Positions 32,853 through 41,304 are shown, counted from the stretch's first letter. The stretch: DNA of 64,000 nt from JAHEEM01 sp036396795 (GCA_036396795.1 DASWKF010000039.1:80972-144971); one strand, 5' to 3'. Notes: a model not told the origin generated them from the sequence alone. Numbers and translations: made by a program.

Positions 32853-33188
32853 ATGTTCAAGCACTCTCGAACGTACCTGCTCACGGTATTGGCGTGCGGC
32901 CAGTTGTTGACTGCATGTGCATACCAACAACTTTCTCCGACACCTTCCGCCGTTCAAGCAGCGGTGAGCGTCGGCGATACCGTCCGCGTCACCACGCAGA
33001 ACGGGGACCGACAGGTGTTTCGCGTGACTCAGGTGACGGAAAGCGGCTTGAGCGGCGAAGCGGATCAATTCACCTACGCGCAGATGACGCAGCTCGAAAG
33101 ACAGTCGACCAACCAGGCCGTCATCTGGATCGTCGTTGGGCTCGGCGTTGCCGCAGCGGCGTCGGGGTCGAGCGGAAGCAGCTACTAG
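32853..33188 (+). CDS. Small lipoprotein
   Basis: 111 residues from ATG 32853 (GGGGGAATGAG upstream). The signal YLLTVLACGQLLTACAYQQL has lipobox LTAC. The middle looks like a small beta domain (VSVGDTVRVTTQNGDRQVFR, VTQVTESGLSGEA), and the C-terminus is one hydrophobic segment (AVIWIVVGLGVAAAASG). Lipoprotein plus C-terminal TM is a known small-protein layout in gammaproteobacteria, function unknown. Confidence 0.72.
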   Translation: MFKHSRTYLLTVLACGQLLTACAYQQLSPTPSAVQAAVSVGDTVRVTTQNGDRQVFRVTQVTESGLSGEADQFTYAQMTQLERQSTNQAVIWIVVGLGVAAAASGSSGSSY

Positions 33189-33235
33189 CCGGCCGGACGA
33201 CACCGTTAGAGCCGTTTCCCGAAGGTAGGCTGCCT

Positions 33236-33745
33236 TTGATCTATTTGTACGCCGTCGTCCTGACGATATTCAATCTGTTCTTCTGGTTCGGCATCCTGTT
33301 CAATCTGCCCGGAACCTGGCTGATGGTTCTGGCAGCCGCGCTTCTCGAATGGTGGACGCCGGGCGAGCCGATGTTCAGCCCGGCGCTGCTCTACACGAGC
33401 GTGGGTCTCGCGGCGCTCGGCGAGATACTGGAATTCGTCTTGGGTGCCGCGGGATCCCGCCAGGCCGGGGGCTCGAAACGCGGCTCCGCGCTTGCGATCG
33501 TCGGCGGCATCGTCGGGGCGGTGATGGGCACGGGGTTGCCGCTGCCGGTCCTCGGCACGCTCATAGGCGCATGCCTCGGAGCCTTCGCAGGCTCTTTGCT
33601 CGGCGACCTCTGGGCCGGCAGGCCGCTGATTCATAGCGTCGGGGCCGGCCGCGGTGCCGCAATTGGGCGATTCTGGGGCACAATTGCGAAATTGGCCGTA
33701 GGCGGGATCATGGTGATTCTCCTGGGCGTCGCTCCTTTTGTTTAG
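33236..33745 (+). CDS. DUF456 family membrane protein
   Basis: 169 residues from TTG 33236 with GAAGG about 10 bases upstream; the frame is open further left but there it reads the antisense of its neighbour. It is very hydrophobic: TM1 (LYAVVLTIFNLFFWFGILFN), NLPGTWLMVLAAALLEW, and a Gly-rich LAIVGGIVGAVMGTGLPLPV then LGTLIGACLGAFAGSLLGDL. NLPGxW and the G-rich glycine zipper are DUF456 marks. Function unknown. Confidence 0.78.
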   Translation: MIYLYAVVLTIFNLFFWFGILFNLPGTWLMVLAAALLEWWTPGEPMFSPALLYTSVGLAALGEILEFVLGAAGSRQAGGSKRGSALAIVGGIVGAVMGTGLPLPVLGTLIGACLGAFAGSLLGDLWAGRPLIHSVGAGRGAAIGRFWGTIAKLAVGGIMVILLGVAPFV

Positions 33746-33778
33746 GGGTCGCACCGCGGTTATTCGGAGGCGGGATTG

Positions 33779-34894
33779 ATGGAGCGCGACCGCGAACTGG
33801 ACGAGCTTCGCTCGCACATCGCCAGGCTCAAGGACGAGGCGAGGAAGAACGAGGAGACCTGGAAACGATCGCAGCAGCGCGAGATGGCGCTGCTCGACGC
33901 CAAGGATCTGCCGACGCTGCTGATGCAGCTGACGGACGGGCTGCGCAAGAGCTACCGGCTGCAGGCCGCGAGCGTCGCGCTCGCCGATCCGCATCACGAA
34001 ATTCGTCATTTGCTCAGCGATCAGGGCACGGAGCCCAAAGAGCTCGCGCGAGTGCTGTTCGTGGATGCGATCGGCGAGGTCGTCCCTCAGCTCCGCGCGC
34101 AGAAGCGGCCCTGGCTCGGCGCGTTCATCGCCGGCGATCACCAACGCCTGTTCGGCCGGACATTCAGCCTGGCGAGCGTCGCGCTGTTGCCGCTCGTGCG
34201 GCACGCTCGCGTCGTCGGCAGCCTGCACTTCGGCAGCACCGAGGCGAGCCGCTTCACCAAGGAGCATGCGACCGATTTTCTCGTCCATCTCGGTGTCATC
34301 GCAGCCTTCTGTCTCGAGAACGCCATCAACCAGGCCAAGCTCGTTCGGACCGGATCCACGGACCTGCTGACCGGCTGGCACAACCGTCGCTATCTCGAGA
34401 CCCGGCTGCTCGAAGAGCTGGCCAGGAGCCGGCGCGAGCGAACCACGCTCATCTGCCTGATGATCGACATCGATCACTTCAAGCGCATCAACGACGGTTT
34501 CGGCCATGCGATCGGCGACAAAGTGTTGCGGGAAGTGGCGCGACGCATCGGCGGCCAGGTGCGCAACAGCGACGTGTCGGCACGCTACGGCGGCGAGGAG
34601 TTCGTCGTTCTTCTGCCCCACACGGAGCTCGACAGCGGCCGCCTGCTCGCGGAGCGCATATGCAAGGCCGTATCGGCCGAGCCTTTCGGCAAGGACGTGC
34701 TCGATACGCCGCTGCCGATCACCGTGTCGATCGGCGTCGCCGAGTATCTGCCGGGGACGGATTCCGCAGATCTCGCGATCGTCGGCGAGCGCTTGATCTC
34801 GGACGCCGACGCGGCGATGTACCAAGCCAAGGCCGCGGGACGCAACACCGTCGCGCTGGCAAAGGACCAAGCCGTCAGCCGCGAGGGATCGTGA
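33779..34894 (+). CDS. Diguanylate cyclase with N-terminal DUF484-like GAF domain
   Basis: 371 residues from ATG 33779 (CGGAGG 8 bases before; TTG 33776 is possible). A coiled coil occupies residues 1-40, then a DUF484/GAF-like domain from about 45 to 185 (SVALADPHHEIRHLLS, RVVGSLHFGSTEASRFTKEH). The GGDEF domain follows from 190: DLLTGWHNRRYLETRLL, MIDIDHFKRINDGFGHAIGD, and GGEEF at 271-275, so active-site residues are intact. RNSD at 262-265 is five residues before it, the RxxD product-inhibition site. It makes c-di-GMP, is not membrane-bound, and lies about 2 kb from the stressosome operon. Confidence 0.9.
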   Translation: MERDRELDELRSHIARLKDEARKNEETWKRSQQREMALLDAKDLPTLLMQLTDGLRKSYRLQAASVALADPHHEIRHLLSDQGTEPKELARVLFVDAIGEVVPQLRAQKRPWLGAFIAGDHQRLFGRTFSLASVALLPLVRHARVVGSLHFGSTEASRFTKEHATDFLVHLGVIAAFCLENAINQAKLVRTGSTDLLTGWHNRRYLETRLLEELARSRRERTTLICLMIDIDHFKRINDGFGHAIGDKVLREVARRIGGQVRNSDVSARYGGEEFVVLLPHTELDSGRLLAERICKAVSAEPFGKDVLDTPLPITVSIGVAEYLPGTDSADLAIVGERLISDADAAMYQAKAAGRNTVALAKDQAVSREGS

Positions 34895-34951
34895 GATGGC
34901 GGCGCATTCTCGATCAGGCCCGTGGATCGATTCGGCGGCGGCCGAAAATGC

Positions 34952-35665
34952 TCAGAGCGCCGTGAGCACCTGCTCGCGCTTTAGCCGCTGCATCTGACCG
35001 AGGATCCAGCGCTGGCGCTCGCGCAGGTAGTCCGACGGCCGATCGGCGTGCAGGCCTTTCGGATTCGGTAGCACGGCCGCGAGCAATGCGGCCTCTGCAT
35101 CGCCGATCTCCGCAGGCGGCTTGGCGAAGAAATGCCGGCTCGCCGCACCAATGCCGTAGATACCGGGCCCGAACTCGGCAATGTTGACGTAGATCTCCAA
35201 GATCCGCCGCTTGGGCAAGGTCGCCTCGATCAGCACGGCGAAATACGCCTCGATGCCCTTGCGCACGAAGCTTCTTCCAGGCCACAGAAACAGATTCTTG
35301 GCGACCTGCTGAGTGATCGTCGATGCGCCGCGCAGGGACTCGCCGCGCCGCCCGTCATCGAGCGCAGCCTGAATCGACCCGACGTCGAAGCCGAAATGCG
35401 ACGGAAACTTCTGGTCCTCGGATGCCATGACGCCGATCGGCACGCTCGAGGCGATCAGCGGCCAATCGGTCCATTCGTAGCCGAGCTCGTCGCGCGGGGC
35501 TACATCGAGCAGCATGAACGCGGTCGTCGGCGGCGGCAGCCAGCGCAGCGCCAGCACCGGTGCCCAGCTCAGCAACAGGGAAATGCCCAGGAGCACGGTG
35601 GCCCGGCGCAACAGACGGCGCCGCGGCCTGGGCTCGTCGATGGGCCATCTTCGCGTCGCGCGCAT
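34952..35665 (-). CDS. mtgA: Monofunctional peptidoglycan glycosyltransferase MtgA
   Basis: 237 residues. One N-terminal TM (ATVLLGISLLLSWAPVLALR) and a GT51 domain: VMASEDQKFPSHFGFD with the catalytic Glu, RGASTITQQVAKNLFLWPGR, RKGIEAYFAVLIEATLPKRR, ILEIYVNIAEFGPGIYGIGA. Length equals the family norm. It polymerises lipid II glycan strands without a transpeptidase domain. Monocistronic. Confidence 0.93.
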   Translation of the reverse strand: MRATRRWPIDEPRPRRRLLRRATVLLGISLLLSWAPVLALRWLPPPTTAFMLLDVAPRDELGYEWTDWPLIASSVPIGVMASEDQKFPSHFGFDVGSIQAALDDGRRGESLRGASTITQQVAKNLFLWPGRSFVRKGIEAYFAVLIEATLPKRRILEIYVNIAEFGPGIYGIGAASRHFFAKPPAEIGDAEAALLAAVLPNPKGLHADRPSDYLRERQRWILGQMQRLKREQVLTAL

Positions 35666-35826
35666 CCCGGCGAGTTTACCTAAAGATTGTGACCAAGCTC
35701 ACGGCCGTTCGTCCAGCATCTTGGATAATCACATAATCGTAGTGGTTCCGCTCAACGCGGGGGTATTGGAAATGTGCTGGTCACCGAAACCCCGCCGCCC
35801 CACGCTGCACGGAGCCTCCTCCTCGT

Positions 35827-35982
35827 ATGTCTGACCGCGCACCGCGAGCCCGCTTGGAGCGCCTGATCTTTCTCCCGCTCGTCGGCGCGCTGATCGGTGT
35901 GTGGGTCATCGTGACCGCCTTCACGCTCGAGGAGCGGCGATTTACGCTGGAGCCGGTCCCCGTACGCTCTCACCGAGCGTGA
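35827..35982 (+). pseudogene. N-terminal fragment of a membrane sensor gene
   Basis: ATG 35827 opens 51 codons: MSDRAPRARLERLIFLPLVG, then ALIGVWVIVTAF and TLEERRFTLEP. A basic start, one strong TM and a charged segment are how membrane sensor kinases and cyclases begin. The frame then runs antisense into the 3' end of the histidine kinase gene (from 35942) and stops at 35982. It looks like a sensor gene cut off after its first TM by a rearrangement that placed the stressosome operon end here. Low confidence, as it could be chance. Confidence 0.35.
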
Positions 35983-36958
35983 AATAGAACGTCGCGCCCT
36001 CGCCCACGGCGCCTTCGGCCCAGACACGGCCGCCGTGACGACGCACGATGCGCTGCACGGTGGCGAGTCCGATTCCGGTGCCCTGGAACTCTTCGGCGCC
36101 GTGCAACCGCTGGAAAACGCCGAAAAGCTTCTCGACGTACGCCATGTCGAATCCGGCGCCGTTATCCCGCATGAAATAGACGGTTTCGTCTCCCTCGCGG
36201 CGTTGGCCGAACTCGATGCGCGCCTGCTCGCGTTTGCTCGTGAACTTCCATGCGTTGCCGAGCAGGTTCTCGAGAACGGCGCGCAACAATTGCGCGTCGC
36301 CGAACGCAATCACACGCTCTTGAATGGCGAATTCCACCTGCCGGCTCGGCTCGGCGCCCTGAAGGCGTTTTGCAACGTGCCCCACCAGCGCCGAAAGATC
36401 CACGCGCTCGTCGCCAATCTCGCCGCGCGCAACGCGCGCCAACTCGAGCAATCCTTCGACGAGCCCGCGCATTTGCTGAACGGCGTCACGAATGTGCGCC
36501 AGATATCGGTGGCCGTCCTCGCTGAGCCGTTCGCGGCAATCCTCGGCCAGCATGCTGCTGAAACCTTCGATGCCGCGCAACGGCGCGCGCAGATCGTGCG
36601 CCACTGAATAGCTGAAGGACTCGAGCTCTCGATTGGCGGCCTCCGCGGCTTCCTTGGCCTTGCGCAGCTCGCGGTCGAGCCGCAGGGTCATCTCGAACGG
36701 CGAGATGCTTTCCGCGAAAAACTGGCCGGATAGATTCACAGGGCATTCCTGGCCGGCTGCACCGATCTCGAGCAACGCTTCGTGGTGCACCGTCGCGAGA
36801 TCCAGTACGCCTATCCCTTCGGTGACGGCTCTGCGCCCGAGCTCGTAGGCCCGCGTCAGCCCGGCCTCGCCGGCTCCGGAAATGTGCGCACGCAGCGCCT
36901 CGGTGTAGTCCCGCGCCAGCTGTGTGCGGACGTCTAGTTGGTCGTTCGCGGCACCCAT
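35942..36958 (-). CDS. Histidine kinase with RsbU-N-like domain (stressosome output)
   Basis: 338 residues. Residues 10-75 (ARDYTEALRAHISGAGEAGL, RAYELGRRAVTEGIGVLDLA, VHHEALLEI) resemble the N-terminal domain of the phosphatase RsbU, which binds RsbT. A short coiled coil leads to the HisKA domain: LESFSYSVAHDLRAPLRGIE with phospho-acceptor His121, then the HATPase with N-box NLLGNAWKFT, DNGAGFDM and GTGIGLATVQRIV. No TM segment. Its start overlaps the upstream ATPase gene by 25 bases. No response regulator is in the window. Most likely RsbT released from the stressosome docks on this kinase. Confidence 0.85.
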   Translation of the reverse strand: MGAANDQLDVRTQLARDYTEALRAHISGAGEAGLTRAYELGRRAVTEGIGVLDLATVHHEALLEIGAAGQECPVNLSGQFFAESISPFEMTLRLDRELRKAKEAAEAANRELESFSYSVAHDLRAPLRGIEGFSSMLAEDCRERLSEDGHRYLAHIRDAVQQMRGLVEGLLELARVARGEIGDERVDLSALVGHVAKRLQGAEPSRQVEFAIQERVIAFGDAQLLRAVLENLLGNAWKFTSKREQARIEFGQRREGDETVYFMRDNGAGFDMAYVEKLFGVFQRLHGAEEFQGTGIGLATVQRIVRRHGGRVWAEGAVGEGATFYFTLGESVRGPAPA

Positions 36959-37362
36959 TTTTTCAACGTCACTGTCGTACCGCGGTCAGGCGCCGAAATC
37001 ACATCGAAGTCGTCGACCAAACGGCGCGCGCTCGAGAGGCCCAAACCGAGTCCGCGGGCGGTGGTGTAACCATCCTGCATGGCTTGCTCGAGGTCGGCAA
37101 TACCGGGACCCGTGTCGCGTGCAACGATGACGATCGCACGCCCATGCGGTTCCTGAACGACATCGAGGCACAGCTCTCCGAAGCGGGCGTGAACGATGAT
37201 GTTCCGAGCCACCTCGGACGTCGCCGTGGCGAGTGCATCGGCGGCACCGTCCGCGCAGCCCTCACACGCCGCAAGCTCACGCACCTTCGCACGTGCTATC
37301 ACGACATCCAACTCCTCTCGGATCGACAACCGAATCGACGGAGGCCGCCGGAGCACGCTCAC
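36934..37362 (-). CDS. Second RsbT-like serine kinase/anti-sigma ATPase
   Basis: 142 residues, GTG start at 37362 overlapping the phosphatase stop (GTGA). It is a GHKL ATPase: ATATSEVARNIIVHARFGEL (N-box), RDTGPGIADL (G1), TTARGLGLGLSSARRLVDDF (G2), and the end DRGTTVTLKKW. It is clearly the same family as the RsbT at 37976, with TxxGLGxGL..ARR..D.F. It may be a switch kinase with its own partner, or an RsbW-like protein. A second ATPase in the same operon is unusual. Confidence 0.85.
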   Translation of the reverse strand: MSVLRRPPSIRLSIREELDVVIARAKVRELAACEGCADGAADALATATSEVARNIIVHARFGELCLDVVQEPHGRAIVIVARDTGPGIADLEQAMQDGYTTARGLGLGLSSARRLVDDFDVISAPDRGTTVTLKKWVPRTTN

Positions 37363-37979
37363 GATGAGCCTCCGAGGTATCTGACGACGAGCACCAGCGC
37401 GTCGTCGGTTCCACGCGCATAGTCACGATGAACGTTCTCGGCTACCTCACGAGGGCTCGCTTCACGGGCGACGTCCGAGATGAACTCGCTGGCAATGCCG
37501 TCCGTTGCCATGATCAAGGTGTCGCCACGGAACAAGGTGACGCTGGATACTCGGACGGATGGCAAACGGTAGCCGACCACGCCACCGCGCAACGTGATGC
37601 TTTCCCGGTCCGGTTGCGCCTCGCGATCGGCGCGCAACAGCACGGCCTCGACGTTGCCGATCCCGGCCCAGTTCATCGACGAATCCTCAAAATGCCACGA
37701 TGCGATGGTCATTGCGGCGCCACGCGTGCCGTGAAGGGCTTCGTGGCACCGCTGTATCAGCAGAGCGACGGGCTCTGCCGCGTTCCGCGCCAGACACTGA
37801 GTGGCCAGCCGGGCAGCCGCAGCCGCTTCGACTCCGTGCCCAAGCCCATCGATCGCGGCCACTAGCGCGCCATCCGAAAGCGGTGCGACGAAATGGGCGT
37901 CACCGCACCCGCCCGCATCCAGCGACGAAATCGCGGCGCCCCACTCCATTCCCTCGATTCGGCCGTCTGCTGCGCTCAT
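37359..37979 (-). CDS. RsbX-like PP2C/SpoIIE phosphatase
   Basis: 206 residues from ATG 37979, overlapping the rsbT stop (ATGA). It is a small PP2C with metal Asp residues: AAIDGLGHGVEAAAAA, LIMATDGIASEFI, ARGTDDALVLVV. There is no sensor domain, and the length matches RsbX (about 200). RsbX dephosphorylates the phospho-Ser/Thr on RsbS and RsbR and resets the stressosome. Confidence 0.86.
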   Translation of the reverse strand: MSAADGRIEGMEWGAAISSLDAGGCGDAHFVAPLSDGALVAAIDGLGHGVEAAAAARLATQCLARNAAEPVALLIQRCHEALHGTRGAAMTIASWHFEDSSMNWAGIGNVEAVLLRADREAQPDRESITLRGGVVGYRLPSVRVSSVTLFRGDTLIMATDGIASEFISDVAREASPREVAENVHRDYARGTDDALVLVVRYLGGSS

Positions 37980-38377
37980 CGAGCCCACTTGATCATAGTC
38001 ACTGTAGTCCCAATGCCCAGCGAGGAGCTCAGATTGAATTCGTCCATCAACCGTCTGGCGCCCGGCAAGCCCATGCCGAGGCTGTTCGCCGTCGAATAGC
38101 CGTCGCTCAGCGCGAGCTCGGTGTTCTCGATACCCGGGCCCTGATCGCGCCCCACGACCCGAATGCCCCGCCGGCTCTGCCGTTGGAGCTGAGACACGAT
38201 CATTTCGCCTCGATGAGCATAGACGATGATGTTGCGCGCAATCTCCGAGATCGCCGTTGCTATGAGCGTCTGGTCGGTGCTGGAGAATCCTGCCGCCGCG
38301 GCGAGCTGACGTCCGGCTTGGCGGGCGGTCACGACATCCGATTCGCTATTGATGGAGACACGAACGTCATCCGGCAT
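37976..38377 (-). CDS. rsbT: RsbT serine kinase of the stressosome
   Basis: 133 residues from ATG 38377, starting 11 bases inside rsbS; GTG 38401 is possible. VRVSINSESDVVTARQAGRQ, ATAISEIARNIIVYAHRGEM (N-box), VVGRDQGPGI (G1), STANSLGMGLPGARRLMDEF (G2), GTTVTMIKW. It phosphorylates RsbS and RsbR; when these are modified it leaves the stressosome and activates RsbU-N type partners. Confidence 0.9.
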   Translation of the reverse strand: MPDDVRVSINSESDVVTARQAGRQLAAAAGFSSTDQTLIATAISEIARNIIVYAHRGEMIVSQLQRQSRRGIRVVGRDQGPGIENTELALSDGYSTANSLGMGLPGARRLMDEFNLSSSLGIGTTVTMIKWAR

Positions 38378-38741
38378 CGCCGCCGTCTCCCGTTCTCCCA
38401 CTGGTCAAGAGGGCCATGCCCTCCTCGAGATCCAGCGCCGTGGGAACGCTTTCGAGCGCCAGGCCGAGCTGGACCATCGCAAAGGCGACCTCCGGCTGGA
38501 TACCGACGACAACGGTTTTGGCGCCGCGCAGCCTCGCCGCATGGGCGACGTCGCGCAGCGTGCGTGTCGCGAACGAATCCAGCACGTCGAGCGCGGTGAC
38601 GTCGATGACGACGCCGCGCGCTCTGTAGGCTCCGACCTGCTCGGCGAGCGCTTCGCGAAAATTGAGCAGTTCCTGATCGCTGAGCGCCGCCTGAATCGAA
38701 GCGATCAGAACGTCGCCCTGTTTCAGAATTGGAACCCGCAC
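38367..38741 (-). CDS. rsbS: RsbS, STAS scaffold of the stressosome
   Basis: 124 residues, a single STAS domain. VPILKQGDVLIASIQAALSD, VVIDVTALDVLDSFATRTLR, RLRGAKTVVVGIQPEVAFAM. The phospho-acceptor corresponding to B. subtilis Ser59 is Ser56 in LDSF. It forms the icosahedral core with RsbR and holds RsbT. 11 bases separate it from rsbR. Confidence 0.91.
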   Translation of the reverse strand: MRVPILKQGDVLIASIQAALSDQELLNFREALAEQVGAYRARGVVIDVTALDVLDSFATRTLRDVAHAARLRGAKTVVVGIQPEVAFAMVQLGLALESVPTALDLEEGMALLTSGRTGDGGDAG

Positions 38742-38752
38742 GGCGGTTCTTT

Positions 38753-39709
38753 CTACGCGGAACGGGTATCACTCGCGGGTGCGGGCAGGCGCGATACGCG
38801 ATAACCGAGAAGGCGCTCGGCTTCCTCGATTCCTCCCTGCAAATCTCCGACGGTATTGAGCTTTTCGAGAGCGATCCCGAGCGACACGAGCGCCTGCGCA
38901 ACCTCCGCTGACAGGCCCGTCACGATCACCGACGCGCCCATGAGCTTCGCCGCCGAGACGGTCTGAATGAGATGATTGGCGACCTTGGAATCGATGGTGC
39001 CGACGCCGGTGATATCCATCACGACGACCTTGGCGCGGTTGGCGCGAATCGCCTGCAACAGACTCTCCGTGATGAGCCTCGCGCGCTGTGAATCGATGAT
39101 GCCGATGATGGGCAGCAGCAGCAGCCGTTCGCGAATTTGCAGCACCGGCGTCGACAGCTCCTGGATGGCTTCCTGTTGCTTGCGCATCGTGCTTTCGCGG
39201 GCAAAGATGTACGTGTCGACCGCGAGCCCGATGTCCATGAACACGAGCTTCATCAGCGACTGGAACACGCTCAGGGCTTTCTCCGGGGTCTTGCCGAAAG
39301 CCTCGAAGACGCGGCTCGCGACCGCGCGCAGATAGAAATTGTAGCCCCCGAGATACCACTTCGGCGCGAGATTGATGCTCTCGTGGACGGTGCCGATCCG
39401 CAGGCGGTTGGCGACGTAGTCGGCGCCGTAGTCGCCCTGCGTCAGCCGCAGAAAGTACTCCTTCTGCAGGCCTTTGACGCGCGTGAGCACGCGCGGATCG
39501 CGAAAGAACGCTTTGGTTTCGTCGAAAGCAAGGAAATGTCGGTACAGATCTTCGATCACCGGATCGGCGTATTTACGGGCGAGCTCATTGAGCGTCTCGA
39601 GCGCTTCCTCGTCCGCTGGGCCGAACTCCAAGAACTCCTTGCGGCGATCGACCTCCGCCTCGTCGATCTCGAGCTCGTCCAAGAACACCTGCCCCTGTTG
39701 TGCGGCCAT
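38753..39709 (-). CDS. rsbR: RsbR with protoglobin haem sensor domain
   Basis: 318 residues. Residues 25-175 are a protoglobin (globin-coupled sensor) domain: EALETLNELARKYADPVIED, FFRDPRVLTRVKGLQKEYFL, and RIGTVHESINLAPKWYLGGY with the proximal haem His109. A linker helix follows (TMRKQQEAIQELSTPVLQIR), then a STAS domain (VVVMDITGVGTIDSKVANHL). The two RsbT target sites of B. subtilis RsbRA (Thr171, Thr205) align with Ser207 in IIDSQRA and Ser241 in TIDSKVA, also 34 apart. Expected to sense O2, NO or CO through haem. First gene of the operon. Confidence 0.92.
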   Translation of the reverse strand: MAAQQGQVFLDELEIDEAEVDRRKEFLEFGPADEEALETLNELARKYADPVIEDLYRHFLAFDETKAFFRDPRVLTRVKGLQKEYFLRLTQGDYGADYVANRLRIGTVHESINLAPKWYLGGYNFYLRAVASRVFEAFGKTPEKALSVFQSLMKLVFMDIGLAVDTYIFARESTMRKQQEAIQELSTPVLQIRERLLLLPIIGIIDSQRARLITESLLQAIRANRAKVVVMDITGVGTIDSKVANHLIQTVSAAKLMGASVIVTGLSAEVAQALVSLGIALEKLNTVGDLQGGIEEAERLLGYRVSRLPAPASDTRSA

Positions 39710-39860
39710 GGCATCGTTCCCCCGGTCTTCCCACGACTATCGACGGGCGGCTCCTCGCCAAAAAACCCGAGAATTCATACTAAGCTACAGATATTTCTGG
39801 TAGCCGACAAGGTCGATGCCCGGCGACAGTAGAGTGCCAGGCAGACCTCAACGCGCCCAC

Positions 39861-40247
39861 TCACCCTCCGCGACTGAGTTGCACGAGCGGAAACAGCGCA
39901 AAGATCAACTGACCGGTCAAACCGAGCGCTCCGTGCGACGACCTGTAAGCACCCAGATGCTCGCCGATCGAGTTGCCGAAAAGTAAGACCGATAAACCGA
40001 GCTCGGCAACCATGAGCAAAGCGAAAGCGATTCCTCCCATGACGAAGCGGGACCGCCAACGATCCGGGACGAGAAACCGCGCCGAAACGCGATCGCAGAT
40101 GATCCAAGCCGCGGTCAAGATGATCGGCAACTCGATCAGCACCGCAACGAGATCGCCGAGCCGCGGCGCGACGACGAGAACACGAATAGTTCCGAGAATG
40201 AAGCCAATGCCGAATACGAGCGCGAAATACGCGCTTCCAGCTTTCAC
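39861..40247 (-). CDS. Small integral membrane protein
   Basis: 128 residues, GTG start at 40247, four predicted TM segments: FALVFGIGFILGTIRVLVVA, LVAVLIELPIILTAAWIICD, FVMGGIAFALLMVAELGLSV, LTGQLIFALFPLVQL. A family of similar hypothetical proteins is known to me from proteobacteria, but no function. It lies between rsbR and the SnoaL lipoprotein on the same strand; the gap of 150 bases to rsbR suggests separate transcripts. Confidence 0.68.
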   Translation of the reverse strand: MKAGSAYFALVFGIGFILGTIRVLVVAPRLGDLVAVLIELPIILTAAWIICDRVSARFLVPDRWRSRFVMGGIAFALLMVAELGLSVLLFGNSIGEHLGAYRSSHGALGLTGQLIFALFPLVQLSRGG

Positions 40248-40261
40248 GGACAGTTACGAGA

Positions 40262-41167
40262 CTATAGAGGCCGTGCGCCAGCGACCGGCGCTGCCGCCGG
40301 CGCGTCGGCGATTACCGTCTGCTGCGTGTTGGCGAGTTGCCAGCGGCCGTCGCGAAACACCCAGACGCGCACGCTCAAGTAAGGTTGGCCGCCGCGATAC
40401 GGGTCATGGCGCGCAAGCATGACCGCCGAATCGCCGAAGTCGAAAATGCGCATCGACACCACCGGGTCGCCGGGCGCGCTCCGTGCGCCGGCCTCGCGAA
40501 GCGCTGTGAGGTGCTCGACGCGCGCCGCTTTGCTGAGCTGAGCGGTAGCAGTCGTGTAGTAGACGTCGTCGAGCACGTACGGCGCCCAGCGCTCGGGATT
40601 CGGTTGCCACTCATCCAGCTTCAATTGAATGAATAGATCGGCGATGGTCTTTTCGTTTTCGGTCGTCGGCGTAAAAGGCATCGAACGACAGGGGTTCTCG
40701 CAGTCACCGGTGGCGACATTGCCGCTCGCAGCGAACGGCGTCGAGCCCGTGACCAGGGCGGTGCCGATCACCGCGAACGCGCGCCAGCCTTCGGGCTCGA
40801 GCGTCCAAACCCGCATCCAGCGCTCGCCCGGACGCTCGCTCGTGATGACCTCGACATGGCCGTAGTGGTAGCTCTGTGCGCTGCTCCCGCCGAGCAGACC
40901 GTTACGGAGCGCAGCGATGTCGTCGATCGCCTCGGTGCGAGCCCGCAGGCGCCCCTCCGTGTCGATCCACTGGAACTCTTCGGCGAGCAGCGCGTCCGTT
41001 GCGTCCGCATCGTTTCGCTCGAGCGCGCCGAGCCAGTCGCCATCGACCGCGATAGCGGCCGCTTCGTTCGCGAGCGTGGCATCGTCACCCGCCGTGGCCT
41101 GGGTTTGAGAGGTTTCGCCGCAGCTCGCGACCAGCATCGCAGCCGAGGCGAGGAGGATCGAACGCAT
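40262..41167 (-). CDS. Lipoprotein with two SnoaL/NTF2-like domains
   Basis: 301 residues from ATG 41167. The signal MRSILLASAAMLVASCGETS has lipobox VASC. Residues about 35-150 (LGALERNDADATDALLAEEF, MRVWTLEPEGWRAFAVIGTA) and 170-285 (LFIQLKLDEWQPNPERWAPY, SVRVWVFRDGRWQLANTQQT) are each SnoaL/DUF4440-like NTF2 folds. Such domains bind small ligands or act as isomerases; nothing more specific can be said. Periplasmic, membrane-anchored. Confidence 0.74.
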   Translation of the reverse strand: MRSILLASAAMLVASCGETSQTQATAGDDATLANEAAAIAVDGDWLGALERNDADATDALLAEEFQWIDTEGRLRARTEAIDDIAALRNGLLGGSSAQSYHYGHVEVITSERPGERWMRVWTLEPEGWRAFAVIGTALVTGSTPFAASGNVATGDCENPCRSMPFTPTTENEKTIADLFIQLKLDEWQPNPERWAPYVLDDVYYTTATAQLSKAARVEHLTALREAGARSAPGDPVVSMRIFDFGDSAVMLARHDPYRGGQPYLSVRVWVFRDGRWQLANTQQTVIADAPAAAPVAGARPL

Positions 41168-41223
41168 GACGGCAAGCTCCCGTGGTTTCAATCGAGGACC
41201 GATGGTTGCCCAAAAAACGACCC

Positions 41224-41253
41224 AAGGCTCGAGGTCACCGTCACGCGAGCCTT
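41224..41253. terminator. 8-bp stem-loop after the polysaccharide cluster
   Basis: AAGGCTCG, 14-base loop, CGAGCCTT, placed 50 bases after the stop of the gene at 41305 (minus strand). No T-run. Possible terminator. Confidence 0.35.
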
Positions 41254-41304
41254 AAAGCTTTCACCGCTCATGGCTTCTATGATGCCTCTGAGCCCCAGCG
41301 CTTG

